Source: Williamsia deligens
GTDB lineage: Bacteria > Actinomycetota > Actinomycetes > Mycobacteriales > Mycobacteriaceae
Length of the DNA: 64,000 nt
NCBI RefSeq assembly: GCF_024171765.1
Contig: NZ_JAMTCI010000001.1
Coordinates: forward strand, 868,001-932,000
Direction: 5' to 3'
The notes under the pieces were generated by a model, which saw only the letters and a program-made list of their open reading frames with translations, did no database searches and was not told the DNA's origin. The translations under genes were made by a program, and so were the position numbers. Positions 1-8,619 of the stretch are shown piece after piece (position 1 is the stretch's first letter; each line of letters begins with the position of its first letter).

Positions 1-357
1 CCCGCGATGGCCGTCGTGATGGCGGCGGTCCAGGGCGGCGCCGCGAGATTCACACCCGAGCGGCGGGAGTTCTCCGCGCTGCGCTCCGGGATCGTCGAGG
101 CCACGCCGCAGCTGCGCGAACGGGAGCGGGACAAGTTGGCGCGACTGGCGCGGCTCATCGCTGCGCGGCTGGTCGCCCGCGGGGTCGGTGCGACCGACGC
201 CGAACTGGCCGCCCAGAGCGGGGTGACGGTGTTCGTGGCGGCCTTCGACCGGTGGGTCGTCGGCGACGAGGAGTCACCGGAGTCGTTGTGTCGACGGCTC
301 TTCGACGACCTGGCCCGCCTGGCGGGTCAGCTGAACAACAGCACCGAGACCGTGTAG
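1..357 (+). CDS. TetR-family regulator, C-terminal part (5' truncated by window edge)
   Basis: The frame is open from base 1 to a TAG at 355-357, so the gene begins upstream of the window. The visible 118 residues are helical, Arg- and Ala-rich, and resemble the ligand-binding C-terminus of TetR regulators (an LAxLIAARLVARG-like helix, then a helix with AAFDRWV). The DNA-binding domain lies outside the window, so the family call is an inference from the C-terminal pattern. Its last 31 bases overlap the 3' end of the convergent DUF445 gene. Confidence 0.6.
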   Translation, partial: PAMAVVMAAVQGGAARFTPERREFSALRSGIVEATPQLRERERDKLARLARLIAARLVARGVGATDAELAAQSGVTVFVAAFDRWVVGDEESPESLCRRLFDDLARLAGQLNNSTETV

Positions 358-1667
358 ATGGCCAGACCGGCCAGCGACCCGACGACCGTGCCGTTGATGC
401 GGATGAACTGCAGGTCTCGGCCGACCTGCAGTTCGATCTTGCGGCTCGTGTCGTCGGCGTCCCAGCCACGGACGGTCTCGGTGATCACCGAGATGATCTC
501 GCCGGAGTAGTTCTGCGCCACGTGCCGTGCGACCCGCACGGTCCAGAAGTTCATCTTGTCCTGGAGCACGTCGTCGGCGCTGATGCGGGTCGCCACGCGG
601 ATGACGCCGTCGGCCAACGCCGTCCGCAGGGTGCTGTCGGGGTCGTCGAGGGCCTGCTCGAGGACGGCCTTCGCCGCCGTCCACGCGGTCGACGCGGCGC
701 CGGCCACCTCGTCACGTCCGATGAACTCGTCCTTGATCTCCTCGACCTTCGCGATCGTCTCCGGGTCGTGCTGAAGGTCGTTCGCGAAGTTGACGGCGAG
801 CTCGCGCAGGGCGCGACGGATGTCGTGGTCGGGATCGGAGGCGATCTTGGCGGTGTACTCGACGAGTTCCCGGTGGATGCGGTCCCCGACGAGGAGGTTG
901 ACGAACTTCGGCGCCCAGGCGGGGCCGTCCTTGTCGATGACGCGGTCGATCAACGGTTGACTGTCCTCGGCCCACACACGCGCGCGCTCGCAGAGCATCT
1001 GGATGAGCGGTTCGAGCCGCTCCTCGTCGATCAATTGCTCGAGCACGCGACCGGCGGGCGGCCCCCACTGCGGCTCGGCCATCCACCGCATGGCCGAGAT
1101 GATGAACGCCTCGACGTCCTCGTCGGCGAGCATCTCGCCCGCGAGGCCGATCGCACGGGACGCCTCGTCGCTGATCCGGGGGGCGTTGGCGGGATCGGCC
1201 AACCATCGCGAGACGCGTTGCGGCAGATGCAGTTTCTCGACCTGACCCTCGATCACCGAGGGCGTCATGAAGTTCTCCTCGATGAATCCACCGAGCTGGT
1301 CGCCGATCTGGTCCTTCTTGCGTCGGATCAGGGCGGTGTGCGGGATCGGGAGACCCAGCGGCTGCTTGAACAGCGCCGTGACGGCGAACCAGTCGGCGAG
1401 CGCGCCCACCATGCCCGCCTCCGCCGCGGCGCGCACGTATCCGACCCAGCCGGCCACGTCGGCGCCGTCCCGCGCCTCGACGTAGCGGGTGAATAGGTAG
1501 ACCAGCGCCGCGGCCCCGAGGAACCCGGTCGCGACGACCTTCATCTTGCGCAGGTCGCGGCGGCGCTGCGCGTCACCCGACGGGTCACCGCCGAGCCCGG
1601 CGATGCTCGACCCCGTGGTCGTGCCCCGCGCCGGGTGCTGCCTGTCCTTCAGGGACGTCTCGTTCAC
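327..1667 (-). CDS. DUF445 family membrane protein (YjiN/Rv0473-like)
   Basis: 446 aa. A hydrophobic segment at about residues 43-62 is followed by the DUF445 signature WVGYVRAAAEAGMVGALADW and IPHTALIRRKKDQIG. A long helical middle follows, then a second hydrophobic segment at the extreme C-terminus, giving an anchored protein with both ends in the membrane. The function of DUF445 is unknown. The start is GTG at 1667, with an AAGACT box on the minus strand (1674-1679) 6 nt upstream, so the message may be leaderless. It is divergent from the TetR gene at 1771; the same pair sits near icl in M. tuberculosis (Rv0473/Rv0472c, recalled), which suggests regulation by that TetR protein. Confidence 0.85.
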   Translation of the reverse strand: MNETSLKDRQHPARGTTTGSSIAGLGGDPSGDAQRRRDLRKMKVVATGFLGAAALVYLFTRYVEARDGADVAGWVGYVRAAAEAGMVGALADWFAVTALFKQPLGLPIPHTALIRRKKDQIGDQLGGFIEENFMTPSVIEGQVEKLHLPQRVSRWLADPANAPRISDEASRAIGLAGEMLADEDVEAFIISAMRWMAEPQWGPPAGRVLEQLIDEERLEPLIQMLCERARVWAEDSQPLIDRVIDKDGPAWAPKFVNLLVGDRIHRELVEYTAKIASDPDHDIRRALRELAVNFANDLQHDPETIAKVEEIKDEFIGRDEVAGAASTAWTAAKAVLEQALDDPDSTLRTALADGVIRVATRISADDVLQDKMNFWTVRVARHVAQNYSGEIISVITETVRGWDADDTSRKIELQVGRDLQFIRINGTVVGSLAGLAIYTVSVLLFS

Positions 1668-1770
1668 CCGGTCAGTCTTACCCGAATCGGACGCACGGTC
1701 CTCACCGCGTGTGTCGCGGTCTCCCCCGGCGGACGCGGGTGACGGGCGCCACGACGGATAGTCTGGGGTG

Positions 1771-2568
1771 ATGCCGAGCCGTCAGTCCACCGCCGCGGCG
1801 GCCCGTGCCGCGATCACCGCGGCGGCCGCCGCGACGAAGGGACTCGAGGCGGCGTTGCGGGCCACGGCCGACACCGGCAGCGCGCCCGCCGTCGACGGTC
1901 GCAAACAGCGGTGGCAGCGGCACAAGGAGGCCCGGCGCGGGGAGTTGGTGGACGGCACCCTCGCGGCCGTCCGCGAACACGGCGCCGACGTGGGCATGGA
2001 CGAGATCGCCGCGTACATGGGCGTCAGCAAGACCGTCCTCTACCGGTATTTCACCGACAAGAACGACCTGAACACCGCGGCGATGATCCGGTTCATCGAG
2101 ACCACGCTGCTCCCCCGGCTCACCGAGGCCCTCATCGACGACGTCGACGAGTACACGCTCACACGGACCGTCATCTCGGTGTACGTGGGGACGATCTCCG
2201 ACGAACCGGAGATCTACCAGTTCGTGACGAGTTCGAAGTCGGCGAGCCCCAGCGTCCTGGCCGACTCCGAGAAGCTCATCGCCGAGGTGGTGGCGTTCGC
2301 GATGCACGAGCGTCTCGGTGACCGCGGCCTCGACACCGACGGCTTCCAGACGTGGTCCTACGCGCTCGTCGGCGGCGTGCAGTTGGCCACGCACTGGTGG
2401 ATGCAGGACCGACGGGTGGCCCGCAGCGACCTCATCGACCAGTTGACGATGCTGGTGTGGACCGCGTTCGTCGGGATCGTGGAGGTCGGCGGTTCCTCCG
2501 CGGAGTTCGCACGACGGGACCATCCCCTCCCCCAGTTCCCGAACGCCGCCGGGACGGTGCCGAGCTGA
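1771..2568 (+). CDS. TetR-family transcriptional regulator (Rv0472c-like)
   Basis: 265 aa from ATG 1771. A TAGTCT box at 1759-1764 lies exactly 6 nt upstream, so I prefer this leaderless start over the adjoining GTG at 1768. A low-complexity Ala-rich N-terminal arm of about 45 residues precedes a classical TetR helix-turn-helix (MDEIAAYMGVSKTVLYRYF, about residues 73-91) and a ligand domain. The stop codon overlaps the ATG of the DUF4873 gene (TGATG), so the two are translationally coupled. Likely targets, by inference, are its own cluster and the divergent DUF445 gene. Confidence 0.85.
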   Translation: MPSRQSTAAAARAAITAAAAATKGLEAALRATADTGSAPAVDGRKQRWQRHKEARRGELVDGTLAAVREHGADVGMDEIAAYMGVSKTVLYRYFTDKNDLNTAAMIRFIETTLLPRLTEALIDDVDEYTLTRTVISVYVGTISDEPEIYQFVTSSKSASPSVLADSEKLIAEVVAFAMHERLGDRGLDTDGFQTWSYALVGGVQLATHWWMQDRRVARSDLIDQLTMLVWTAFVGIVEVGGSSAEFARRDHPLPQFPNAAGTVPS

Positions 2569-2879
2569 TGAGCGACCCCGGCGGCTACACCGGTCCTGCC
2601 TCGGTGACCGTGGACGGCCGGGGACCGGCGCAGCTCGGCGTGCAGCTCGTCGGCCACTTCGACCCGATCGCGGGACGGTTCACGTGGCAGGGCCGGATCC
2701 GCGGACTCGCCGCCGTCGAGGGTGACCCGGTCGCCGAGGGCACGCCCGTCCGGATCGAGACACCATACGGGGTGGGCGAGGGAACGCTGTCGGCGCAGGA
2801 CGCGTTCGGCGGTCACATCGTGACCGGCACGGGCGCACCGCCGTTCGCGCAACTCCCCGACGACGACCTCGAGGGCTGA
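2568..2879 (+). CDS. Stand-alone DUF4873 domain protein
   Basis: 103 aa. The whole protein is one DUF4873 domain: VTVDGRGPAQLGVQLVGHFD, then a GRFTWQGRIRGL strand and a YGVGEGTLSAQD segment. In other actinobacteria this beta-rich domain is usually found at the C-terminus of flavin-containing monooxygenases; here it is free. No catalytic residues are apparent. The start ATG overlaps the TetR stop by one base, and the SDR gene begins 3 nt after its stop, so the three are almost certainly one transcript. A role as a binding or accessory domain for the neighbouring SDR is only a guess. Confidence 0.75.
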   Translation: MSDPGGYTGPASVTVDGRGPAQLGVQLVGHFDPIAGRFTWQGRIRGLAAVEGDPVAEGTPVRIETPYGVGEGTLSAQDAFGGHIVTGTGAPPFAQLPDDDLEG

Positions 2880-2882
2880 CGG

Positions 2883-3746
2883 GTGACCTCCCCCGATCGG
2901 CGGGTCGCCCTGGTCACGGGCGGTGCCGGCGGCGTGGGGCGCGGTGTGGTGACAGCCCTGGCCGCGGCGGGGTGGACGGTGTGGTTCACCGGACGGGGCG
3001 GGACGTCCCCGGAGGACCGGCTCGGTCGTCTCGCCACGCGGATCGCCGCGCACGGTGGGGATGCGCGCCCGGTCTCGTGTGACCACACCGACGACGACGC
3101 GGTGGCGGCCCTGTTCGACAGGATCGCCGCGGAGAGCGGCGGTCTCGACCTCCTCGTCAACGCGGTCTGGGCGGCACCCGAGGGCTTCGCCGGCTTCACC
3201 GCGCCGTTCTGGGAGCGACCGGTGTCGGACTGGGACCCTCTCGTCGGCGTCGGCCTGCGCGCGCACTACGTCGCCACGGTGCACGCCGCGCGGATCATGG
3301 TCCCCGCCGGTCGCGGTCTCGTCGTGCACATCTCGTCGTTCGGTTCCCGCGGCCATCTGCACTCGGTCGCCTACGGGGTGAGCAAGACCGGGCTGGACAA
3401 GATGGCGGCGGACATGGCGGTCGAGCTCTCGGGAACCGGCGTCAGCGTCGTCAGCCTGTGGCTGGGGCTCATCCGCACCCGCATGCTGGTGGCGTCCGGG
3501 CTGACCGAGTTCGCCGGGTTCTCGATCGACCGCGCCGAGGACCCCGGGTTCGTGGGCCGCGTCGTCGACGCGCTGGCGCGGGACCCCGAGATCGGGAAAC
3601 GCAGTGGCGCAACCCTTGTCAGCGCGGAGATCGGTGCCGCTCTCGGCATCACCAACGACGACGGCACCGTCCCCGACTCGCACCGCGCGGCGTTCGGGGG
3701 CGGTGGTCTGTTCGGGCCCGGCGGGACGGTCACGACAGTAGGGTGA
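2883..3746 (+). CDS. Short-chain dehydrogenase/reductase (SDR)
   Basis: 287 aa from GTG 2883, with GAGGG just upstream inside the end of the DUF4873 gene. A Rossmann nucleotide-binding motif TGGAGGVGRG occurs at about residues 13-22, and the active-site YGVSK tetrad region follows an ISSFGSRG serine motif. An LVNAVW segment occupies the usual NNAG position. The arginine after the second strand (FTGRGG) suggests NADP(H). The substrate is unknown; the tail after residue 220 is longer than in minimal SDRs and resembles DHRS1-type proteins. It is cotranscribed with the upstream TetR and DUF4873 genes. Confidence 0.85.
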   Translation: MTSPDRRVALVTGGAGGVGRGVVTALAAAGWTVWFTGRGGTSPEDRLGRLATRIAAHGGDARPVSCDHTDDDAVAALFDRIAAESGGLDLLVNAVWAAPEGFAGFTAPFWERPVSDWDPLVGVGLRAHYVATVHAARIMVPAGRGLVVHISSFGSRGHLHSVAYGVSKTGLDKMAADMAVELSGTGVSVVSLWLGLIRTRMLVASGLTEFAGFSIDRAEDPGFVGRVVDALARDPEIGKRSGATLVSAEIGAALGITNDDGTVPDSHRAAFGGGGLFGPGGTVTTVG

Positions 3747-3750
3747 GCCG

Positions 3751-4599
3751 ATGGGCACCCCGGACGCACCGCTGTCGGCCGACATCCTGCGCGCGTCGAC
3801 GATCGGACCGCTCGACGACGTCGACCCGGGCGGCACGCCGGGGTTCGACGGGGGCAAGTCCGCGGGCAAGGCGATCCGCAAGGCCCGCGGCAAGATCCTC
3901 GCCGACCTGCAGGAGAAGTTGTACGCCGGTGGCCGCATCGACGACCGGCGCTCGGTGTTGCTGGTGCTGCAGGGGATGGACACCGCGGGCAAGGGTGGGA
4001 TCGTCCGACACGTGATGGGGATGGTGGACCCGCAGGGCGTCAGCCACTCCTCGTTCGGCAAGCCCACCGACACCGAACTCGCCCACCACTTCCTGTGGCG
4101 GATCCGGAACAAGGTCCCCGCGGCCGGTCAGATCGGGGTCTTCGACCGCTCCCACTACGAGGACGTCCTCGTCGTCCGTGTCCACGATCTCGTGCCGCAG
4201 GATGTGTGGGAGTCCCGCTACGGCACGATCGTCGACTTCGAGCGCGAGCTCGTCGCCACCGGCACCACCGTCGTCAAGGTGATGCTCCACATCTCGCGGG
4301 ATGAACAGCGGGATCGGCTGGCCCGCAGGCTCCACCGACCCGACAAGTACTGGAAGTACAACCCCGGGGACGTCGACGAGCGGGAGTTCTGGTCGTCGTA
4401 TCGCACGGCGTATCAGGCCGTGCTCGACCGCACCGACATCGACGAGGCCCCCTGGTACGTCGTCCCCGCCGACCACAAGTGGTACGCGCGTCTCGCCGTG
4501 ACCGAGCTCCTCATCGGCGCGTTGAGCGCCATGGACCTCGACTGGCCCGACCCTGACTTCGACATCGAGGTGGAGAAGAAGCGGCTCGCCGCCAGCTGA
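3751..4599 (+). CDS. Polyphosphate kinase 2 family protein (PPK2)
   Basis: 282 aa. P-loop kinase fold of the PPK2 family, with Walker A as QGMDTAGKGG (about residues 74-83) and Walker B as GVFDRSHYEDVL. The lid region contains Arg/Lys-rich segments (RRLHRPDKYWKYNPGD) typical of enzymes that transfer phosphate between polyphosphate and nucleoside mono- or diphosphates. The DTAGKG form of Walker A resembles class III-like PPK2s more than the DAAGKG form of the second PPK2 at 26402-27352. A TAGGGT box at 3739-3744, embedded in the SDR stop region, lies 6 nt before ATG 3751, so it may have its own leaderless promoter. Its last 187 bases are antisense to the rhomboid-like gene. Confidence 0.9.
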   Translation: MGTPDAPLSADILRASTIGPLDDVDPGGTPGFDGGKSAGKAIRKARGKILADLQEKLYAGGRIDDRRSVLLVLQGMDTAGKGGIVRHVMGMVDPQGVSHSSFGKPTDTELAHHFLWRIRNKVPAAGQIGVFDRSHYEDVLVVRVHDLVPQDVWESRYGTIVDFERELVATGTTVVKVMLHISRDEQRDRLARRLHRPDKYWKYNPGDVDEREFWSSYRTAYQAVLDRTDIDEAPWYVVPADHKWYARLAVTELLIGALSAMDLDWPDPDFDIEVEKKRLAAS

Positions 4600-5195
4600 T
4601 CGTCGCGCACGAGGATCGGACCGACCACCAACCCGGTGACCAGCGCGGTGAGGTGACCGAGGTTCGTCACGCCGGGGTCGACGACAACCGCGACGGCCAG
4701 GATCGAGCACACCGTCGCCACGAACAGACGCCGGTGTGCCCGCGTCACGAAACACGCCGCGCCGCCGACGAAGGCCATCACCGCGTAGCTGACACCGATG
4801 TCGCGCATGGACACCTGCGTCGACGACGAGACCCCCAGGGCGATCGCCACCCACAGTGCCCCCTGGCTGACACCCGTCCCGATCACGTGCCCGGCGAGGC
4901 CCAGCCCCGCCCACCGCCGGAACCCGAGTCGGCGTTCCATCGGCATGACGACGATCGCGAACATCGCCACGTAGGGCAGCCAGTAGGCGCCGTCGAGCCA
5001 GGCGAGACTCGCCGCGAGGACGGTGACCGGGTCGCGGACGAGGTTGTCGAGGTCGGTCGACGAACTCGCGAGCCACGCGGCGACGCGAGCGGGTTCCGCG
5101 GTGTGCTGCAGCATCGTCGTCACGAACAGCATGGCCAGCCATACGCACGACGCGGGCGCTGTGCGCACCATCTCCAGGGCCCGACGGATCACCAT
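4413..5195 (-). CDS. Rhomboid-like integral membrane protein
   Basis: 260 aa with about six hydrophobic segments in residues 1-195. It carries a possible rhomboid dyad: Ser in DIGVSYAVMAFVGG and His in LGHLTALVTGLVVG. The usual GxSG is changed to GVSYA, so proteolytic activity is uncertain. The first in-frame stop after the last membrane helix is at 4413, deep inside the convergent PPK2 gene, which leaves a Ser/Arg-rich tail of about 62 residues encoded entirely antisense to PPK2. It starts at ATG 5195, 59 nt downstream of the metE-like stop, so it could be the last gene of that operon. Confidence 0.7.
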   Translation of the reverse strand: MVIRRALEMVRTAPASCVWLAMLFVTTMLQHTAEPARVAAWLASSSTDLDNLVRDPVTVLAASLAWLDGAYWLPYVAMFAIVVMPMERRLGFRRWAGLGLAGHVIGTGVSQGALWVAIALGVSSSTQVSMRDIGVSYAVMAFVGGAACFVTRAHRRLFVATVCSILAVAVVVDPGVTNLGHLTALVTGLVVGPILVRDDQLAASRFFSTSMSKSGSGQSRSMALNAPMRSSVTARRAYHLWSAGTTYQGASSMSVRSSTA

Positions 5196-5254
5196 GACGC
5201 CAGTGTGCGGACGTCGGTGCAACGGACGCTGCGCGCTCGCTGTGAGGTCCCTGT

Positions 5255-7567
5255 CTACGAGGGTGACGACTCCGCTGCGGCGAGAAGGCGACGACGCTGA
5301 CGGCGCGCAGCGGCGACCATGTTGCGCAGGGACGGCTCGAGCTGCCAGTAGTGGCGGGTCTTGAGACCACCGTCGGGGTTGACCCACAGCCGTTCCGGAT
5401 CGATCGCGAGGACGGCGCGCTGGATGCGCTCGTCGATCTCGTCGATGTCGGGGATGGCCGCGCTGCGGCTCTCGTAGACACCGGGCCCGACGCCGCGCTG
5501 GATCGGCGTGCCGGATTCGACGATCTGGTCCAGCACCCAGTCGATCGACCGTGTGGCCACGATCGACGTGACGTCGGCGTCGAGCGCGTCGAACGCCTCC
5601 ACCACCTGCGCCTTGCTCGAGTAGCCGAGGTGCGTGTGGATCTGCGTCTCCGGCTTGGCGCCACCGACCGCGAGCTTGAACGCGTTCACAGCCCAGTCGA
5701 GGTAGCCCTCGCGGCCGCGCTCGCGCAGCGGCAGCAGCTCGCGGATGGACGGCTCGTCGATCTGGATGATCTTGATGCCCGCACGTTCGAGGTCGGCGAC
5801 CTCGTCGCGGATGGCCAGTGCCAGCTGCTCGGCCGATTCGTAGAGAGGCTGGTCCTGGCGCACGAACGACCGGGCGAGCATCGTGACCGGTCCGGTGAGG
5901 ATGGCCTTCACCGGCTTGTCGGTGAGCGACTGCGCGTACCGGATCCACTCGACGGTCATCGGCCCGGAGCGCTTGATGTCGCCGTACATGATCGGCGGCC
6001 GCACACACCGCGACCCGTAGACCTGTACCCACCCCATCTGGGTGGCCACGTAGCCGTCCATCAGCTCCGCGAAGTACTGGATCATGTCGTTGCGCTCGGG
6101 TTCACCGTGCACCAGGACGTCGAGACCGATGTCCTCCTGGAGCTCGATCACGCGCTTGATCTCGTCGCGGACGCGGCCGGCGTAGTCGTCCCAGGACAAC
6201 CGGCCCTGCCCGTAGTCGTAGCGGGCCTTGCGCAGGTCCGCGGTCTGCGGGAACGAACCGAGGGTGCAGGTGGGCACCGGCGGCAGACCGAGGACCTCCT
6301 GCTGGGCGACCTTGCGCTCCTCGTAGGGGGCGCGCTCGCGCTGGTCGGGACGGATTGCCGCGACCCGCTGACGCACGTCGTGCTTGAGCTTGAAGTGCAC
6401 GCTGGTGGGACGGGTGTACCAGTGTTCGGGCGCGCCGTTGGTGACGGCCTTGGCCAGCGCGACCACCTCGCCGACCTTCTGCTTGGCGAAGGAGAGACGG
6501 TCGGCGACGTCACCGGGGATGTCGGGCTCGATGAGCTTGTCGACCGGCACGTGCATCAGGGAGCACGACGTCGAGACGACGATGTCGGGGATGACCTTCT
6601 TGATGGCCAGCAGGTAGTCGAGCTTGCCGCCCTTGGCGGCCTTCCAGACGTTGCGGCCGTCGATCACCCCGGCGTAGAGGCGCTTGCGCTTCAGGCCGGG
6701 GATCGCGCCGAGCTGGGCGGGGCTCATGGGAGCGCTGATCAGGTCGAGACCGATGGCCTCGACCTTGGTCGCGGCCAGCACGGCCAGGGCGGGACCGAGG
6801 TCGCCGTACTGCCCGGTGACGAGCAGGCGCGGACGCGACGCCACACCCGACAGGCGGTCGTAGACGCGGGCCAGGATCTCGAGCTCCTGCACGGTGCGAT
6901 CGGTGGCGAACGCCGGCTCGTCGAGCTGAACGCACTTCGCGCCCTGCTTGTAGAGCGCGGCGAGCAACTCGAGGTAGACCTCGACGAGGTCGTCGACGCG
7001 GTCGAGAGGGGTGAAGTCCTCGTCCGCGTCGGGACCCGGCTTCGACAGCAGCAGGAGGCTGACCGGGCCGTGCACGACCGGCCTCAGCTCGATGCCGCCG
7101 GCCTTCGCCCGGGCGTGCTCGGCGAGGAGGCTCTCCCCGTGCAGCGAGAACGACGTCGCGGGGCTGATCTCGGGCTGGCGGTAGTGGTAGTTGGTGTTGA
7201 AGTACTTGATGAGCTCCAGCGGCGGGAAGTCCGGCTTGCCGCGCGCCATCGCGAAGTAGAACTCCAACGGCTCCAACGAGTCCTGCAGCGGCCGGAAGCG
7301 TTCGGGCACGGCGCCGAACAGCAGGGCGTCGTCGAGGACGTGGTCGTAGAACGAGAAGATGTTGCCCGGCACCTGCTCGAGGCCGGTCGCCGCCAGCTCC
7401 CGCCAGATGTCGTCGCCGAGTTCGCGACCGATGGCCTCGAGCTCGGCGAGCGACGTCCCGTGGTGCCAGTGGTCCTCCAGCGCACGCTTCAACTCACGGC
7501 GTGCACCGATCCGGGGGTACCCCAGGATCGATGAGCCGTATTCGATCGAATCCGACGCGCTGGTCAT
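5255..7567 (-). CDS. MetE-like (cobalamin-independent methionine synthase family) lacking most zinc ligands
   Basis: 770 aa, the full length of MetE, with both barrel halves. Conserved MetE motifs are present: SILGYPRIGARRELK at the N-terminus, TLGSFPQTADLR, HGEPERNDMIQYF, YGSRCVRPPIMYGD and QIDEPSIRELLPLR. However, the metal site is dismantled. E. coli MetE binds zinc through His641, Cys643, Glu665 and Cys726; here the equivalents are His646, Gly648 (HTHLGYSS), Val670 (DVTSIVATRS) and Gly733 (VNPDGGLKTR), each checked at codon level. The start lies 6 nt after the fadB2 stop, so it is coupled to fadB2, and no cobalamin riboswitch precedes it. Methionine synthesis by the usual zinc-thiolate route looks impossible. 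The reaction may differ, so I give no gene symbol. Confidence 0.85.
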   Translation of the reverse strand: MTSASDSIEYGSSILGYPRIGARRELKRALEDHWHHGTSLAELEAIGRELGDDIWRELAATGLEQVPGNIFSFYDHVLDDALLFGAVPERFRPLQDSLEPLEFYFAMARGKPDFPPLELIKYFNTNYHYRQPEISPATSFSLHGESLLAEHARAKAGGIELRPVVHGPVSLLLLSKPGPDADEDFTPLDRVDDLVEVYLELLAALYKQGAKCVQLDEPAFATDRTVQELEILARVYDRLSGVASRPRLLVTGQYGDLGPALAVLAATKVEAIGLDLISAPMSPAQLGAIPGLKRKRLYAGVIDGRNVWKAAKGGKLDYLLAIKKVIPDIVVSTSCSLMHVPVDKLIEPDIPGDVADRLSFAKQKVGEVVALAKAVTNGAPEHWYTRPTSVHFKLKHDVRQRVAAIRPDQRERAPYEERKVAQQEVLGLPPVPTCTLGSFPQTADLRKARYDYGQGRLSWDDYAGRVRDEIKRVIELQEDIGLDVLVHGEPERNDMIQYFAELMDGYVATQMGWVQVYGSRCVRPPIMYGDIKRSGPMTVEWIRYAQSLTDKPVKAILTGPVTMLARSFVRQDQPLYESAEQLALAIRDEVADLERAGIKIIQIDEPSIRELLPLRERGREGYLDWAVNAFKLAVGGAKPETQIHTHLGYSSKAQVVEAFDALDADVTSIVATRSIDWVLDQIVESGTPIQRGVGPGVYESRSAAIPDIDEIDERIQRAVLAIDPERLWVNPDGGLKTRHYWQLEPSLRNMVAAARRQRRRLLAAAESSPS

Positions 7568-7573
7568 CGTGCG

Positions 7574-8461
<888 letters not shown>

Positions 8462-8562
8462 GAAAGGCTCCTCGACCTCGAAAACTACTTGTCTTGCTGT
8501 GGTTTACCCGTGCCGCCTGACGTCGCGACACAAGACTGTCATATCTGCACCCGGTACGGATC

Positions 8563-8594
8563 GGGGTGGGCACGACGAGTGTCGTACCCACCCC
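8563..8594 (-). terminator. Hairpin terminator after isocitrate lyase
   Basis: The stem GGGGTGGGCACGAC pairs with GTCGTACCCACCCC around a 4-base GAGT loop, 13 of 14 positions paired. It lies 26 bases beyond the icl stop on the minus strand and before fadB2. There is no T-tract, as is common for actinobacterial hairpin terminators. It implies that icl and fadB2 are at least partly separate transcripts. Confidence 0.65.
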
Positions 8595-8619
8595 TGGTCC
8601 GTCTCAGGTCACGCTGGGA

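Noticed and set aside
252..1496. Long plus-strand open frame opposite DUF445
   Set aside because: High-GC antisense frame in the third-codon-position shadow of a well conserved gene; no recognisable domain and no ribosome site.
5351..7534. 727-codon plus-strand frame opposite the MetE-like gene
   Set aside because: Complete shadow of the MetE-like gene, with Asp/Val/Leu/Arg bias typical of antisense high-GC DNA and no domain signal.
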